Of a DNA stretch of 64,000 nt, positions 42,024-51,580 are shown piece after piece. The notes under the pieces are model-generated. The model did no database searches. It was not told where the DNA came from and was given only the letters and a program-made list of their open reading frames with translations. Every line of letters begins with the position of its first letter. Within the stretch, counting starts at the first letter, position 1. The translations under genes were made by a program, and so were the position numbers. The DNA comes from JAICMB01 sp963795935 (GTDB lineage: Bacteria > Acidobacteriota > Terriglobia > Bryobacterales > Bryobacteraceae): the NCBI GenBank assembly GCA_963795935.1, contig CAWCJO010000015.1, forward strand, positions 124,001 to 188,000. The letters run 5' to 3'.

Positions 42024-43753
42024 CTCCCAGCGGGTGGGCCCGCGTCAGCGATCTTCTGGCGGGCGCCCTGGAGCTCCCGGCGGCGGAACGCTCCGCGATT
42101 CTCGTCGGCGAGGACGAATCCGTCCGGCGTGAAGTCGAGCGCCTGCTGCGCGAACACGACTCCTCCGGAGGGATGCTCGACCGGCCGCTGTTTGCGATGG
42201 AGACGGAGAAGCGTCTTTGGACCGGCCAAGTGCTCAAGGATCGCTACCGCATCGAGCGTTTTCTGGCGCGGGGCGGCGCCGGGGCGGTGTACCTGGCGCG
42301 CGATGAGCACATTGCCGGCCGTGCCGTGGTGGTGAAATTCCTGCACGCCTGGGCGCGCGATTATGTTTGGCTGAAGGACCGCTTCCGGCTCGAGATGGAG
42401 GCGCTGGCGCGCATCGATGATCGCGGCGTGGTGGGCGTGCTCGACGCGGGCGAAACGGCCGACGGCCTGCCGTTTTTGGTGGTGGAGTACATCGACGGCG
42501 CCACGCTGCGTTCCGAGATCGCTAAAGGGCCACTCGACATCGCGCGCGCCTCGCGTCTGATCCTACAGATCGCCCGCGCCGTGCAGGCCGCGCACGACAA
42601 AGGCGTGATGCACCGCGACCTCAAGCCCGAGAACATCATGCTGGAGCGGCCCGGCGCGCCGGAAGAAACCGTGCGGCTGATCGACTTCGGGATCGCGCGC
42701 GTCGACAGCGGCATCGAAGCGTCGACGCACGCGACCCAATTTTGCGGAACCACGCCCTACATGTCTCCGGAGCAGCTGGCCGGAAAACCGCGGCCCGCGA
42801 GCGACACATACGCTCTCGGCGTGATCGCGTACGAAATGCTCTCGGGACGCCGCCCGTTTACGGCTCTCAGCCCGGTGGAGCTATACGAACAGCAGCGGGC
42901 GGGAATCAAAACGGGTCCGCGCCGCCATCGCCCGGAAATCCCACAACCCGCCGAGCGGGCGATTCGGAAGCAGTTGTCGTTCCGCCCCGAAGACCGCGGC
43001 GCATCGGCGCTCGAAGCAGGCGAGCAGATCGCCGCGGCGCTGCTCGGACGGAGCCGCGAACCCTGGTCGCGCCGCCGCGCCGCCGCTGTTTTATTTGGAG
43101 GCGGAGCGGTGGGCGCCGTCGCCCCCTACGTCTGGCGCGGCATTGAGGACCGCCCGCTCGATTCACGCGAACGCGTCATCGAAATGGTTATGGGGACGGA
43201 GCCGCTGGAGCACGGTTTTACAAAAGATTTGTCCCTCGACTATCATGTCCTGCCAAATGCCGCTGTCACGGGAGTCGATTCGATGCGCGTCACGAGCACG
43301 GATCAGGGCGCTTACTTCCGCCCCCTGAGCGCGGCGCAGTCTCGATCGGCCCACCGCAACGGCTGGAAGATGATCATGGAGGGCGCAATCGAGGAGGGGT
43401 CGCTGAATTGCGGCGTTGATAATCCCCGCGACCACACCCGCTATAACATGGCGCTCATTCGCAATGCGGGCGGTCCCGATCAGGCGTCTTGCCTCCTGAT
43501 CGCCGCGCCGGAAGCACGGTTCCTCTTGTGGCCAGTGCCGGGCCCGGCTGGCGCCCGGCATCGTCTTGTATTAGCCGCAAGTCCCGGCGAAGCAGGCGCG
43601 GATCTCTGGGTCGACGGCGTGAGGGCCATTACCGGGTACCACGGTTCGCCCGACTTCCGCTATAACCGCGGGCTGATGTTCGGCGCGTCATGCTGGCGGG
43701 GCCGGCGCGCTTCCGGTGTGTTTTGGAGAGTAAGACTCGAGATCCTGGCTTAG
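42020..43753 (+). CDS. Ser/Thr protein kinase with C-terminal extracytoplasmic lectin-like domain
   Basis: 577 residues. An N-terminal helical leader (ESVRREVERLLREHDSSGG) is followed by the kinase domain from about residue 75: Gly loop ARGGAGAVYLARD, Lys in VVVKFLH, catalytic HRDLKPEN at 198-205, LIDFGIARV at 220-228, GTTPYMSPEQLAGKP and DTYALGVIAYEMLSGRRPF. A hydrophobic segment near 370 (AAAVLFGGGAVGAVAPYVW) is followed by a beta-rich outer domain resembling a LamG/concanavalin fold (SLDYHVLPNAAVTGVDSMRV, ADLWVDGVRAITGYHGS). It probably senses an outside ligand and phosphorylates the coupled sigma factor. Kinase certain; target inferred. Confidence 0.9.
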   Translation: MTPSGWARVSDLLAGALELPAAERSAILVGEDESVRREVERLLREHDSSGGMLDRPLFAMETEKRLWTGQVLKDRYRIERFLARGGAGAVYLARDEHIAGRAVVVKFLHAWARDYVWLKDRFRLEMEALARIDDRGVVGVLDAGETADGLPFLVVEYIDGATLRSEIAKGPLDIARASRLILQIARAVQAAHDKGVMHRDLKPENIMLERPGAPEETVRLIDFGIARVDSGIEASTHATQFCGTTPYMSPEQLAGKPRPASDTYALGVIAYEMLSGRRPFTALSPVELYEQQRAGIKTGPRRHRPEIPQPAERAIRKQLSFRPEDRGASALEAGEQIAAALLGRSREPWSRRRAAAVLFGGGAVGAVAPYVWRGIEDRPLDSRERVIEMVMGTEPLEHGFTKDLSLDYHVLPNAAVTGVDSMRVTSTDQGAYFRPLSAAQSRSAHRNGWKMIMEGAIEEGSLNCGVDNPRDHTRYNMALIRNAGGPDQASCLLIAAPEARFLLWPVPGPAGARHRLVLAASPGEAGADLWVDGVRAITGYHGSPDFRYNRGLMFGASCWRGRRASGVFWRVRLEILA

Positions 43754-43763
43754 AGCGGCCGGT

Positions 43764-44170
43764 TCAGTTCGATCGCCGTTGGCGCGCGCGGCGTGCGAGA
43801 GGGCCAACACCCAACGGTCCGAGACCGGTGAGGATTGCGCTCGCGGGTTCGGGAACGGCGCCGGAAGCCGAAACAATAAGCTCGCTCGGTCCGTTGTTTG
43901 CGCCGCCAGATAAGGGATTGTTGATAAACAGGAAATACAATGCGGTAGCTTTTGACCAGCTACCGTGGCCACCACCTGGTCGAAGCGGTCAAGATCTCCC
44001 GGACCATTCGCGAAGAAGAGACCGTTGGTCCCGGTGCCGTATCCATCGTTAAACTGGCCGGCATCGACGTTATCCAAGGGATTAATTAAAAGGAGTAAAG
44101 GTCCATGTCGCGCCTAAAAGCTTTCCGCCGTCGCTGGTGAGAGATATGTCTTCGGCCAAGAGTCGCGCCA
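43764..44170 (-). pseudogene. Remnant of a PEP-CTERM protein gene
   Basis: The minus strand ends with a recognisable PEP-CTERM signal: ELIVSASGAVPEPASAILTG, a weak hydrophobic stretch, then ARRARQRRSN and a stop at 43764. Upstream pieces in other frames (NVDAGQFNDGYGTGTNGLFF, LTSDGGKLLGATWTFTP) belong to the same protein type. The frame changes near 43925 and near 44090, and no start or signal peptide is found. It is broken at the 5' end. Confidence 0.6.
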
Positions 44171-44215
44171 GGGCCTGGTATCGATAGGCCGGCTTGGGAC
44201 GACGCCGCGAGCTTC

Positions 44216-44575
44216 TTGAATGACGCCGATTTTAAACGTCTGCAACCGGGAGCGCGGGTCGGCGCATATCGAATCGAAGCGTTAATCGGGCGGGGCGGCA
44301 TGGGCGAGGTCTACCGCGCGCGAGATTCCTGTCTGAACCGTACGGTCGCGATTAAATTCTGCGCGGAGCGATTCAGCAGCCGCTTTGCGCGCGAGGCGCA
44401 GGCTATCGCCAGGCGCCCCGCGGGGTGCTTTTTCAAACGCCGATCATCGCTCCGAATTTCGCCGATACTCAGTACGCCCCCTCCCCTGATGGCCGCTTTC
44501 TCATCAACGCTCTTCCCTCGAACGGTTCCTCACCCTAACGTTGGTCAGCGGCAATTGAAGAACCAAGATAAATGA
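44216..44575 (+). pseudogene. Ser/Thr kinase gene with large internal deletion
   Basis: The 5' part encodes the start of a kinase: MNDADFKRLQPGARVGAYRI, Gly loop LIGRGGMGEVYRARD, Lys in VAIKFC. It stops at FAREAQAIA. Directly after it, one frame over, comes the far C-terminal end of the common acidobacterial kinase-propeller family (VLFQTPIIAPNFADTQYAPS, PDGRFLINALPSNGSSP, then LTLVSGN after one more shift). Some 700-800 codons between these points are missing. The ORF as read has a nonsense tail. It lies just before the argS stop. Confidence 0.75.
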
Positions 44576-44581
44576 CCGGCG

Positions 44582-46525
44582 TCACATATACTCGGGAACC
44601 GCAATGCCCAGCACCCCCAGCGTCCGCTCCAACTGCCGCCGGAAGTAATCGCACATCCACAACAAAAACGTCCTGCGCTCCCTGTTCTCTTCATGAAGCA
44701 CCGGGTACTCATGATAGAAATTATTGAACGCCTGCGAAAGCTGAAACGCATACCGGGCCACGTGCGCGGGCTCGCCCGACGTCACCGCCCGCTCGATCGC
44801 CGAATCCGCCTTCGAAGCGATCAGCAGCAATTGCCAGAAATCTTCGGATTGCAACTGCCGCGCCATCGCGGACGCGTTCAATTCCCGCTCAAAATCGGGC
44901 AGCGCTTCGCCGCGCTCGCCTAGCTTTCGCAGGATATTGCGCGCCCGCACGGCCGCATATTGCGCGTACGGTCCGGTTTCCCCCTCGAAACTGAGCGCCT
45001 CCTGAAAATCGAACGCAATCACCGCATTCCGCGTGTACTTCAGCATGAAATAGCGCAGCGCGCCCACCGCGATTTGCGTGGCCACTTTGAGGCGTTCTTC
45101 CTCCGCGTCTTCCGGGTGCCGCGAAGCGACCTCTTCGAGCGCCTTCTCGATCAACTTGTCGATCAAATCGTCGGCCTTGACGCCCAGACCTTTGCGCCCC
45201 GACACCTCGACATACGGCCGCCGCTTGTCCTCCTCCGACAGCTCGATCCCCATCTCGACGCAAGTGCGCGGCGAAAGCGCCACCATTTCGTAGGAAAAGT
45301 GCACGGAACAGTCCGCCTGCTCGTTATACCCCAGCGCGCGCAGCCCCGCCACCACAACGTCCTGCAGATACGACTGCCGCGAATCGATGACATTATATAC
45401 GCGCTTCGCCATTGCCGAACGACACCGGCGCCGCCCGCGCCGCATCGCCCGTCGTAACGTAAACATGCTCGTCCCACGGCCGGTAATAAAAATCCTTTCC
45501 CAGCAGACCGAATTTCCAAAGCTGGTACGCGATGTCCTTGCCGACGTACGTGACCGTGCCGTTCGACCGCACGATTACCTTGCTGTCCTCTTCCGCCGAG
45601 GATTCGGAAAATGCCGACGCCGGCATCACCCAGCACCCCTTGTTCTTGCCCTCGTTCTCGAAATAAATCGCCCGCCGCTGCTTGAGCTGTTCGAACGCCG
45701 TCTCCCAAAACTTCAGGTAAATAATCTCGCTCTCGCGCGGCAGCACGTCATACACGATCCCTAAGCGCCCCATCGTCCGCAAGTGATAGCGCACGATTTC
45801 ATCCGCAATTAGCGCCCCGATATAATGCGGATCGCCGGCGTGCTCTTCAATTTCATGCAGCGTTTCACTACGCCATTCAAGCAGCTTGGGATGCTGCGAA
45901 ACGGCCGCGTAAACGTCCCAGCAGAGGTAATCGAACCGCGTCGCGCCGTCGCGGATAATGCCCTCGACATCGGCTGCCGTCTTGCCTTGCAGATACTTGA
46001 ATCCGGCGACGACGTCGGCGACCTGCACCCCGGTGTTATCGATATAATTCTGCACCTCGACGTTGTTGCCGCCGGCCCGCAGCATGCGCACGAACGTGTC
46101 GCCCAGGATGGCGTTTCGTAAATGGCCGATGTGCGCCGCCTTGTTCGGGTTGATGTTGGTGTGTTCGACGATGGTCTTTCCGGCCGCCGCTGCGTCGATC
46201 GGAAACCCCGCCGGGCACCGCCGCGCCGCCAAGAACGCGAACCTCCGTAAGACCCGCGGTCGAAACGGACGTTGATGAATCCGTTGCCCGCCACCTCCAT
46301 CGCGCTCACGCCTTCAATCGTTCCGAGATCGGCGATCAGCTTCGCCGCGATCGCCTTGGGCGATTGCTTCAACTGCCGCGCCAATTGAAACGCGACGGGA
46401 ATGGCAAGCTCGCCGAACGACGATTCTTTGGGCTGTTCGAGCGCCACCGCGGCGTCGCGCCGTACGCTTCGCGCACGTGCGCGGCAACGCGCCGTCGCTA
46501 TGGCCTGTTCTAATTTATGAAACAC
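44582..46525 (-). CDS. argS: Arginyl-tRNA synthetase, split by frameshifts
   Basis: Charges tRNA-Arg. N-terminal domain: MFHKLEQAIA, QPKESSFGELAIPVAFQLAR, VAGNGFINVRFDRG. Catalytic domain: TIVEHTNINPNKAAHIGHLR (HIGH motif) to VIVRSNGTVTYVGKDIAYQL. After a break near 45410: RVYNVIDSRQSYLQDVVVAG, VEVSGRKGLGVKADDLIDKL (KMSKS-equivalent), and the DALR anticodon domain ending RRQLERTLGVLGIAVPEYM. Breaks lie near 46230 and 45410, probably with two compensating ones near 46485 and 46455. Every domain is present, so the gene is likely intact in the cell. It follows the RND adaptor by 18 bp. Confidence 0.88.
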
Positions 46526-46543
46526 AGGGGAGCTGTACTGTCC

Positions 46544-47845
46544 TTAGCCGCTCGCGCTCTTGTGAACGTCGACCGCAACGCCGTCTTTGATCGCATCCGT
46601 GGGATGCAGAACCACCAGCTCGCCGGCAGAGACGCCGGACTGGATCTCGACCTCGTTGCCGTAATCGTTGCCGATTTTAACGTCGCGGAACCGGATGCGA
46701 TTTTCACCGTCCACGACGGCCACGCGCGGACCTTGCGACGTCAGCATCAGCGCATCGCCCGGAATCAAGACCGTGCTCGATGCCGCCCGCACGCCCGGAA
46801 AGCGGACCTGCGCGTACATGCCCGGGAAGAGAACGCCGCGCGGGTTGGGCACTTCAAGAATCGTGAGCATGGAACGGGAACCCGTATCGACCTCGTTTGA
46901 GATGCGCGTCAGAGTCGCGGGGAAAACGCGGCCGGGCAGTTCCTGGACGCGCAATTCCGCTTTATCGCCCACGTGGATCGATTCGAGATCGGCCTGCGGA
47001 ACGTTCACAAAGATCCGTAGCGTTCCGATCTGAGCCACGCTGAACATCGGCTTCAGCGTGCCCGCGTTCCCCGAGTTGATCAGCGTCCCGACATCGACGT
47101 TGCGAATGGTGACCACGCCGTCGAACGGCGCCGTGACCTTCGAAAACGCCTTCATCTGCTCCAGCCGCTGAACGTTGGCCTGATTGGCGGCAATGGTGTC
47201 GCGCGTGGAGGCAATCTTCGCCGTTGCGGCGTCCACTTGCGCGCGCTTGACATCCAGATCGGCGCGCTTTTCGTCCGTTTCCTGGTGCGAAACCGCCCCT
47301 TTCCCCTCCAGCGCGACATACCGCTGCGCGGTCTGCTGCGACAGCTTAAGGTTGGCCTTGGCCAGCGCCAGGTCCGCTTCCAGTTCCTTCAGCGACGAGA
47401 CGGAGTTGGACAGCGTGGCGCGCGCTTGCTGCAACTGCTGATCGAGCTCCGGCGTCTCGATTTCGGCCATGATCTGGCCGGTTTTAACGCGGTCGCCGAT
47501 GTCCACATTGCGCTTGACCAGATACCCGTCGGCGCGCGCGAAGATGGGCGATTCGACTTCGGCCTGCAGGTCGCCCGGAAGATCCACGGGAACCTTCGAT
47601 GAGGGCAATCGCGCCGCGATCGCGTTGACCACCGGCCTCTGCGCCCGCTCCGTTTGAACCGCCGCCTTAAGCCCATTCTCGCGAGCCAGGCGCGGCAGCA
47701 CGCCCGCAATCACGGCCGCAATCACGACAACCCCGAGCGCAACAAAAAACGTAAGCAATGGAAGCAAACGCCCGCGCGCTGGACGCGCTGCGCGATGTTC
47801 TTGCGGTTCGACGATGACCCGGTCCGTGGAGGCCTTCAAAGCCAC
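46544..47845 (-). CDS. RND efflux periplasmic adaptor (membrane fusion protein)
   Basis: 433 residues. One N-terminal membrane helix (LLPLLTFFVALGVVVIAAVI), then the lipoyl/biotinyl hairpin halves (LPGDLQAEVESPIFARADGY, LVKRNVDIGDRVKTGQIMAE and FSKVTAPFDGVVTIRNVDVG) around a long coiled coil (residues ~130-230, ELDQQLQQARATLSNSVSSL), then beta-barrel and C-terminal domains (VLIPGDALMLTSQGPRVAVV). It bridges the RND pump to an outer-membrane channel, which is not in the window. Its gene lies downstream of the pump, separated by the repeat region, the reverse of the usual adaptor-pump order. Confidence 0.92.
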   Translation of the reverse strand: MALKASTDRVIVEPQEHRAARPARGRLLPLLTFFVALGVVVIAAVIAGVLPRLARENGLKAAVQTERAQRPVVNAIAARLPSSKVPVDLPGDLQAEVESPIFARADGYLVKRNVDIGDRVKTGQIMAEIETPELDQQLQQARATLSNSVSSLKELEADLALAKANLKLSQQTAQRYVALEGKGAVSHQETDEKRADLDVKRAQVDAATAKIASTRDTIAANQANVQRLEQMKAFSKVTAPFDGVVTIRNVDVGTLINSGNAGTLKPMFSVAQIGTLRIFVNVPQADLESIHVGDKAELRVQELPGRVFPATLTRISNEVDTGSRSMLTILEVPNPRGVLFPGMYAQVRFPGVRAASSTVLIPGDALMLTSQGPRVAVVDGENRIRFRDVKIGNDYGNEVEIQSGVSAGELVVLHPTDAIKDGVAVDVHKSASG

Positions 47846-47923
47846 TCCTCAATTATCCTTGAAACGCATATTTCCACGCCGCCTCAAATGCCGCCCTCGC
47901 GCGGGGCTGGGCGGAGTGGCCGG

Positions 47924-48318
47924 GCAATGTAACGGCGCCGTGTTGCGCGCCGCACGACGGGGCCCTCCGGCGATTCGAATGCGATTGTCTTGCGCGCCGC
48001 TCGGCGGAGTGGCACGGCCATTCGAGCGCGACTGTATTGCGCGCCGCACAACGGGGCGGTCCGGCGCTTCGAATGCGATTGTCTTGCGCGGAGACCGGCG
48101 CGCCCCGTCGATTCGAGCGCGACTGTGTTGCGCGGCCCGGCCCGTCGACCGGCCGATCGAACGCGACCGTAACGCGCGCCGCTCGGCGGAGTGGCCCGGC
48201 CGATCCAACGAGACTGTATTGCGCGCCGTCCAGCGGGCGGCCCGGCGATCGAACGCTACCGTGCCGCGGGGCGCCGGGTGATCCAACGCGATTTGTCGCA
48301 AAGGCCCGGCGAGGGCGC
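47924..48318. repeat. GC-rich degenerate tandem repeat, about 9 units of ~46 bp
   Basis: Units begin at about 47926, 47972, 48019, 48066, 48110, 48155, 48202, 48247 and 48280 with a core like GATTCGAACGCGACTGT, then TTGCGCGCCGC and a GGCGG-GTGGCCCGGCC tail. Unit lengths 44-48 bp (the penultimate only 33). Units 2 and 4 share TTCGAATGCGATTGTCTTGCG and units 3 and 5 share TTCGAGCGCGACTGT, so pairs of ~94 bp form a higher-order repeat. Lengths are not multiples of three, so it does not look coding. It fills the 552-bp gap between RND pump and adaptor. Confidence 0.8.
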
Positions 48319-48397
48319 GGACTGAACGGCTGTTGTCGCCCGCTGCGGCATTGAATGGCGAAGCATGGCGGGGGCTGCGTCGGGCCGGCGGCGCGGG

Positions 48398-51300
48398 TCA
48401 TGCGATTTCCTCGGCGGGGTCGAAGGGCGGCTTCTTGCGCAGCACCGAGTAAACCACGGGGACGAAAAACAGCGTGGCGATCGTGGCCATCACCAGGCCG
48501 CCGATTACGGCGCGGCCGAGCGGAGCGTTCTGCTCGCCGCCTTCGCCGATTCCGATCGCCATCGGGAGCATGCCGACGATCATGGCGAGCGCGGTCATCA
48601 ACACCGGCCGCAGGCGCGTGAAGCCGGCCTGCAGCGCCGCCTCCCGGGCGTTCGCTCCTTCGTGCCGGACGTCGTTAGCGAAAATGACCAATAGGATGCT
48701 GTTGGCGGTGGCGACGCCGATGCTCATGATGGCGCCCATGAGCGACGGGACGTTAATGGTGGTTTGCGTCAGGAAGAGCGCCAGCACGATGCCGGCGAGC
48801 GCGCCCGGCAAGGCCATCAAAATGATAAATGGATCGAGCCAGGACTGGAAATTGACGACCATCAGGAAATAGACCAGCAGGATGGCGAACAGCATCCCAA
48901 CGCCCAGTCCGATGAACGACGTCCTCATGGTTTCGACCTGCCCGCGCGTTTCGAAGAAACTGCCCTTGGGGAGCTGGGGCTCGAATTGATGAACGATTTT
49001 GCCGACCTCGGCGGCGACGGATCCGAGGTCGCGGCCCTCCACGTTGGCATAAATGTCGTAAAGCGGCTGGACGTTATAGTGATCGACGACGGCGGAGGTG
49101 GTTCCGCGGCGCAACTGCGCCACGTTGGCCAGCAATTGCGTGGAGCCGTTGGCGGCGTGAATGGGCGTGGCCAGCAGAGCGGCCGTCGAATCGTTGCGAT
49201 ACAGCGGGGTCTCGACTTCAACCGGATAATCGACGTCGTTCTGAGGATTAATCCAGTAATTCGGCGCGGTCTGCACGTTGGAGCTGAGCGAGACCAGCAG
49301 ATCCGTGGCGACGTCTTTCTGCGTCAATCCCAGTTGCGAGGCGCGCGTGCGGTCAACGTTGAAGCGGATCTCGGGGACGTCGACGACCTGGTGGATGTGG
49401 ACGTCGACGGCGCCGGGAATCAGCGCCAACCGCTGCCGCATTACCCGCGCGAGCTGGTAATTTTTTACGGCATTCCCCGCCGGACCGATGACCTGCAAAT
49501 CGATCGGCGCCGGGAGGCCGAAGTTGAGGATCTGGCCGACAATATCCGCCGGCAGGAAGAAAAAGCTCAGGCTGGGATATTGGCGGCCGAGTTCGCCGCG
49601 CATTTTGCGGATGTAGTCCCAGGTGGAGTGGTGGCCGGGTTTGAGGGAAACGAGGATCTCGCCGTCAAACGGTCCGATGATGCCGCTATCGCTGGTGGCG
49701 ACGTTGGTGCCGCTGTAAGGAAGCCCGATATCGTCGAGGATGTCTGAGAGCTCCTCTTTAGGAATGATGTGGCGGATGGAATCTTCGACCTGAGCGAAAT
49801 AGCCTTCCGTTTCTTCCAGGCGGGTATCGGCCGGAGCGCGGACGTGCAGCCGGATCTGGCCGGCGTCCACCCTGGGAAAAAAGTCCGTGCCGATGAAGGG
49901 AAGCAGGCCGCCGCAGATCGCGAGGATGAAGCAGAAGCAGACGGCGACGAGCTTGCGTCGCTCGAGCGCGGCCGATAATAGGTTGACGTAGCCGCTGCGA
50001 AGACGCAGGAATTGGCGATTGAAAGCGTGGTGGAAACGCCAGAAAACATTGTCTCCCGCGCGGGCGCCCCCGCTTTCATCCTCTTCGGCGTAACGGTCGA
50101 CTTCGCTGGCGAGCAGGTACTTCACCATGGTCGGAACCAGCGTGCGCGAGAGCAGGTAAGAGGCCAGCATGGCCAGCACGACCGCGAGCGCCAGCGGCGT
50201 GAACAGATACTTCGCGGCCCCGCTCAAAAAGACCACGGGCACGAAGACGATGCAGATGCACAGCGTCGACACGAACGCCGGCGTGGCGATCTGCTGCGCG
50301 CCGTCGAGGATGGCCCGTACAATCGGTTTCTTCTGCGCCAGGTTGCGGTGGATGTTCTCAATTTCGACGGTGGCGTCGTCAACCAGAATCCCGACCGCGA
50401 GCGCGAGTCCGCCCAGCGTCATGACATTGATCGTCTGCCCCAGGAGGTGCAGGATGGCAAGCGAGGTCAGGATCGACAGCGGAATCGAGATGCAGACGAC
50501 GATGGTGCTTCGCCAGCTCCCCAGAAACAGCAGGATCATCAGCGCGGTGAGCAGCGCCGCCGTAATGGCTTCCTTTAAAACGCCTTCAATCGCGGCGCGT
50601 ACGAAAATCGATTGGTCAAACAGAAGGTTGATCTTGAGCGCCGGGGGCAGCGTGGATTCAATGCGCGGGAGGATGGCCTTGAGCTTGGCGACGATGTCGA
50701 GCGTGGAGGAGCCGCCGTTCTTGAGCACCGTCAGCAGGGCCCCGCGGCTGCCGTTGTGGCGCACGATGTTCTGCTGCACGGAGTAGCCGTCGCGGACGTG
50801 CGCGACGTCGCGGACGTAGATGGTCGTGCCGTTGACTTGCTTGATGGGAAGGTCGTTGAAGGCGGCGACGCGCTCGGGGCTGCTGTTGAGCTTAACCGTG
50901 AATTCGTGCGCTCCGATGCGGGCGTCGCCGGAGGGGAGAATCAAGCTCTGGTCGTTGATGGCGTTGACGACGTCGTTGGCCGAGAGACCCTGGGCGTAAA
51001 GCGAGTGGGGATCGATGTCGACCATGATGGCGCGGGGCTTGCCGCCGAAGGGGAGCGGAAAGCTGGCGCCCTGGACGGTGGACATCTGGGTGCGAATGAA
51101 GTTGTAGCCGTAATCGTAAAGCGACTGCTCCGGCAGGGTGTCGCTCGAAATGCTGAGCTGCAGGATGGGCACGCTGGAGGCGTTGTAGCGCAGGATGCCG
51201 GGCGGGGTCATGCCGATCGGCAGGGAGTGCAGCACGGACTGCGAGGAGGCGGCGAGCTGGGCTACGGCGGCTTCGATTTTCGCTTTGGGATAAAAGAAAA

Positions 51301-51580
51301 TCTTGATGATGCTGAGGCCCGGCAGCGATTGCGATTCCATGTGCTCGATGTCGTTGACGCTGGTGGTGAAGGCGCGCTCGCAGCGCACCGTCACCATGTC
51401 GGCCATGTCTTGCGGAGGGATGCCGCCGTAGGACCAGATGACGCTGACGACGGGGATGTCGATCTCGGGGAAAATGTCGGTGGGCATGCGCAGGATGGCC
51501 AGCGTGCCGAGAGCAAGCATCAGCAGCGCCATCACGACAAAGGTGTAGGGGCGGCGGAGGGCGAGGGCGACTATCCACAT
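48398..51580 (-). CDS. RND-family efflux pump (AcrB/HAE-1-like permease)
   Basis: 1060 residues with the full RND plan: first helix LRRPYTFVVMALLMLALGTL followed by PTDIFPEIDIPVVSVIWSYG, porter domain, helices 2-6 with the proton-relay acidic pair in GGLALAVGILVDDATVEIEN, second porter half (FIGTDFFPRVDAGQIRLHVR), and the last helices (PLMGAIMSIGVATANSILLV-like SLMGAIMSIGVATANSILLV; TALAMIVGMLPMAIGIGEGG). It exports drugs, solvents or similar compounds by proton antiport; substrate unknown. The frame is unbroken over 3.2 kb. ATG 51580 lacks a clear ribosome binding site. Confidence 0.94.
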   Translation of the reverse strand: MWIVALALRRPYTFVVMALLMLALGTLAILRMPTDIFPEIDIPVVSVIWSYGGIPPQDMADMVTVRCERAFTTSVNDIEHMESQSLPGLSIIKIFFYPKAKIEAAVAQLAASSQSVLHSLPIGMTPPGILRYNASSVPILQLSISSDTLPEQSLYDYGYNFIRTQMSTVQGASFPLPFGGKPRAIMVDIDPHSLYAQGLSANDVVNAINDQSLILPSGDARIGAHEFTVKLNSSPERVAAFNDLPIKQVNGTTIYVRDVAHVRDGYSVQQNIVRHNGSRGALLTVLKNGGSSTLDIVAKLKAILPRIESTLPPALKINLLFDQSIFVRAAIEGVLKEAITAALLTALMILLFLGSWRSTIVVCISIPLSILTSLAILHLLGQTINVMTLGGLALAVGILVDDATVEIENIHRNLAQKKPIVRAILDGAQQIATPAFVSTLCICIVFVPVVFLSGAAKYLFTPLALAVVLAMLASYLLSRTLVPTMVKYLLASEVDRYAEEDESGGARAGDNVFWRFHHAFNRQFLRLRSGYVNLLSAALERRKLVAVCFCFILAICGGLLPFIGTDFFPRVDAGQIRLHVRAPADTRLEETEGYFAQVEDSIRHIIPKEELSDILDDIGLPYSGTNVATSDSGIIGPFDGEILVSLKPGHHSTWDYIRKMRGELGRQYPSLSFFFLPADIVGQILNFGLPAPIDLQVIGPAGNAVKNYQLARVMRQRLALIPGAVDVHIHQVVDVPEIRFNVDRTRASQLGLTQKDVATDLLVSLSSNVQTAPNYWINPQNDVDYPVEVETPLYRNDSTAALLATPIHAANGSTQLLANVAQLRRGTTSAVVDHYNVQPLYDIYANVEGRDLGSVAAEVGKIVHQFEPQLPKGSFFETRGQVETMRTSFIGLGVGMLFAILLVYFLMVVNFQSWLDPFIILMALPGALAGIVLALFLTQTTINVPSLMGAIMSIGVATANSILLVIFANDVRHEGANAREAALQAGFTRLRPVLMTALAMIVGMLPMAIGIGEGGEQNAPLGRAVIGGLVMATIATLFFVPVVYSVLRKKPPFDPAEEIA

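Noticed and set aside
36151..44580. Mobile element or prophage as the cause of the rearranged block
   Set aside because: No transposase, integrase, terminal inverted repeats or tRNA attachment site was found. Duplication and decay are visible, but the mechanism is not.
47924..48318. CRISPR array
   Set aside because: Repeats are degenerate, there are no unique spacers between them, and no cas genes occur. It is a tandem repeat.
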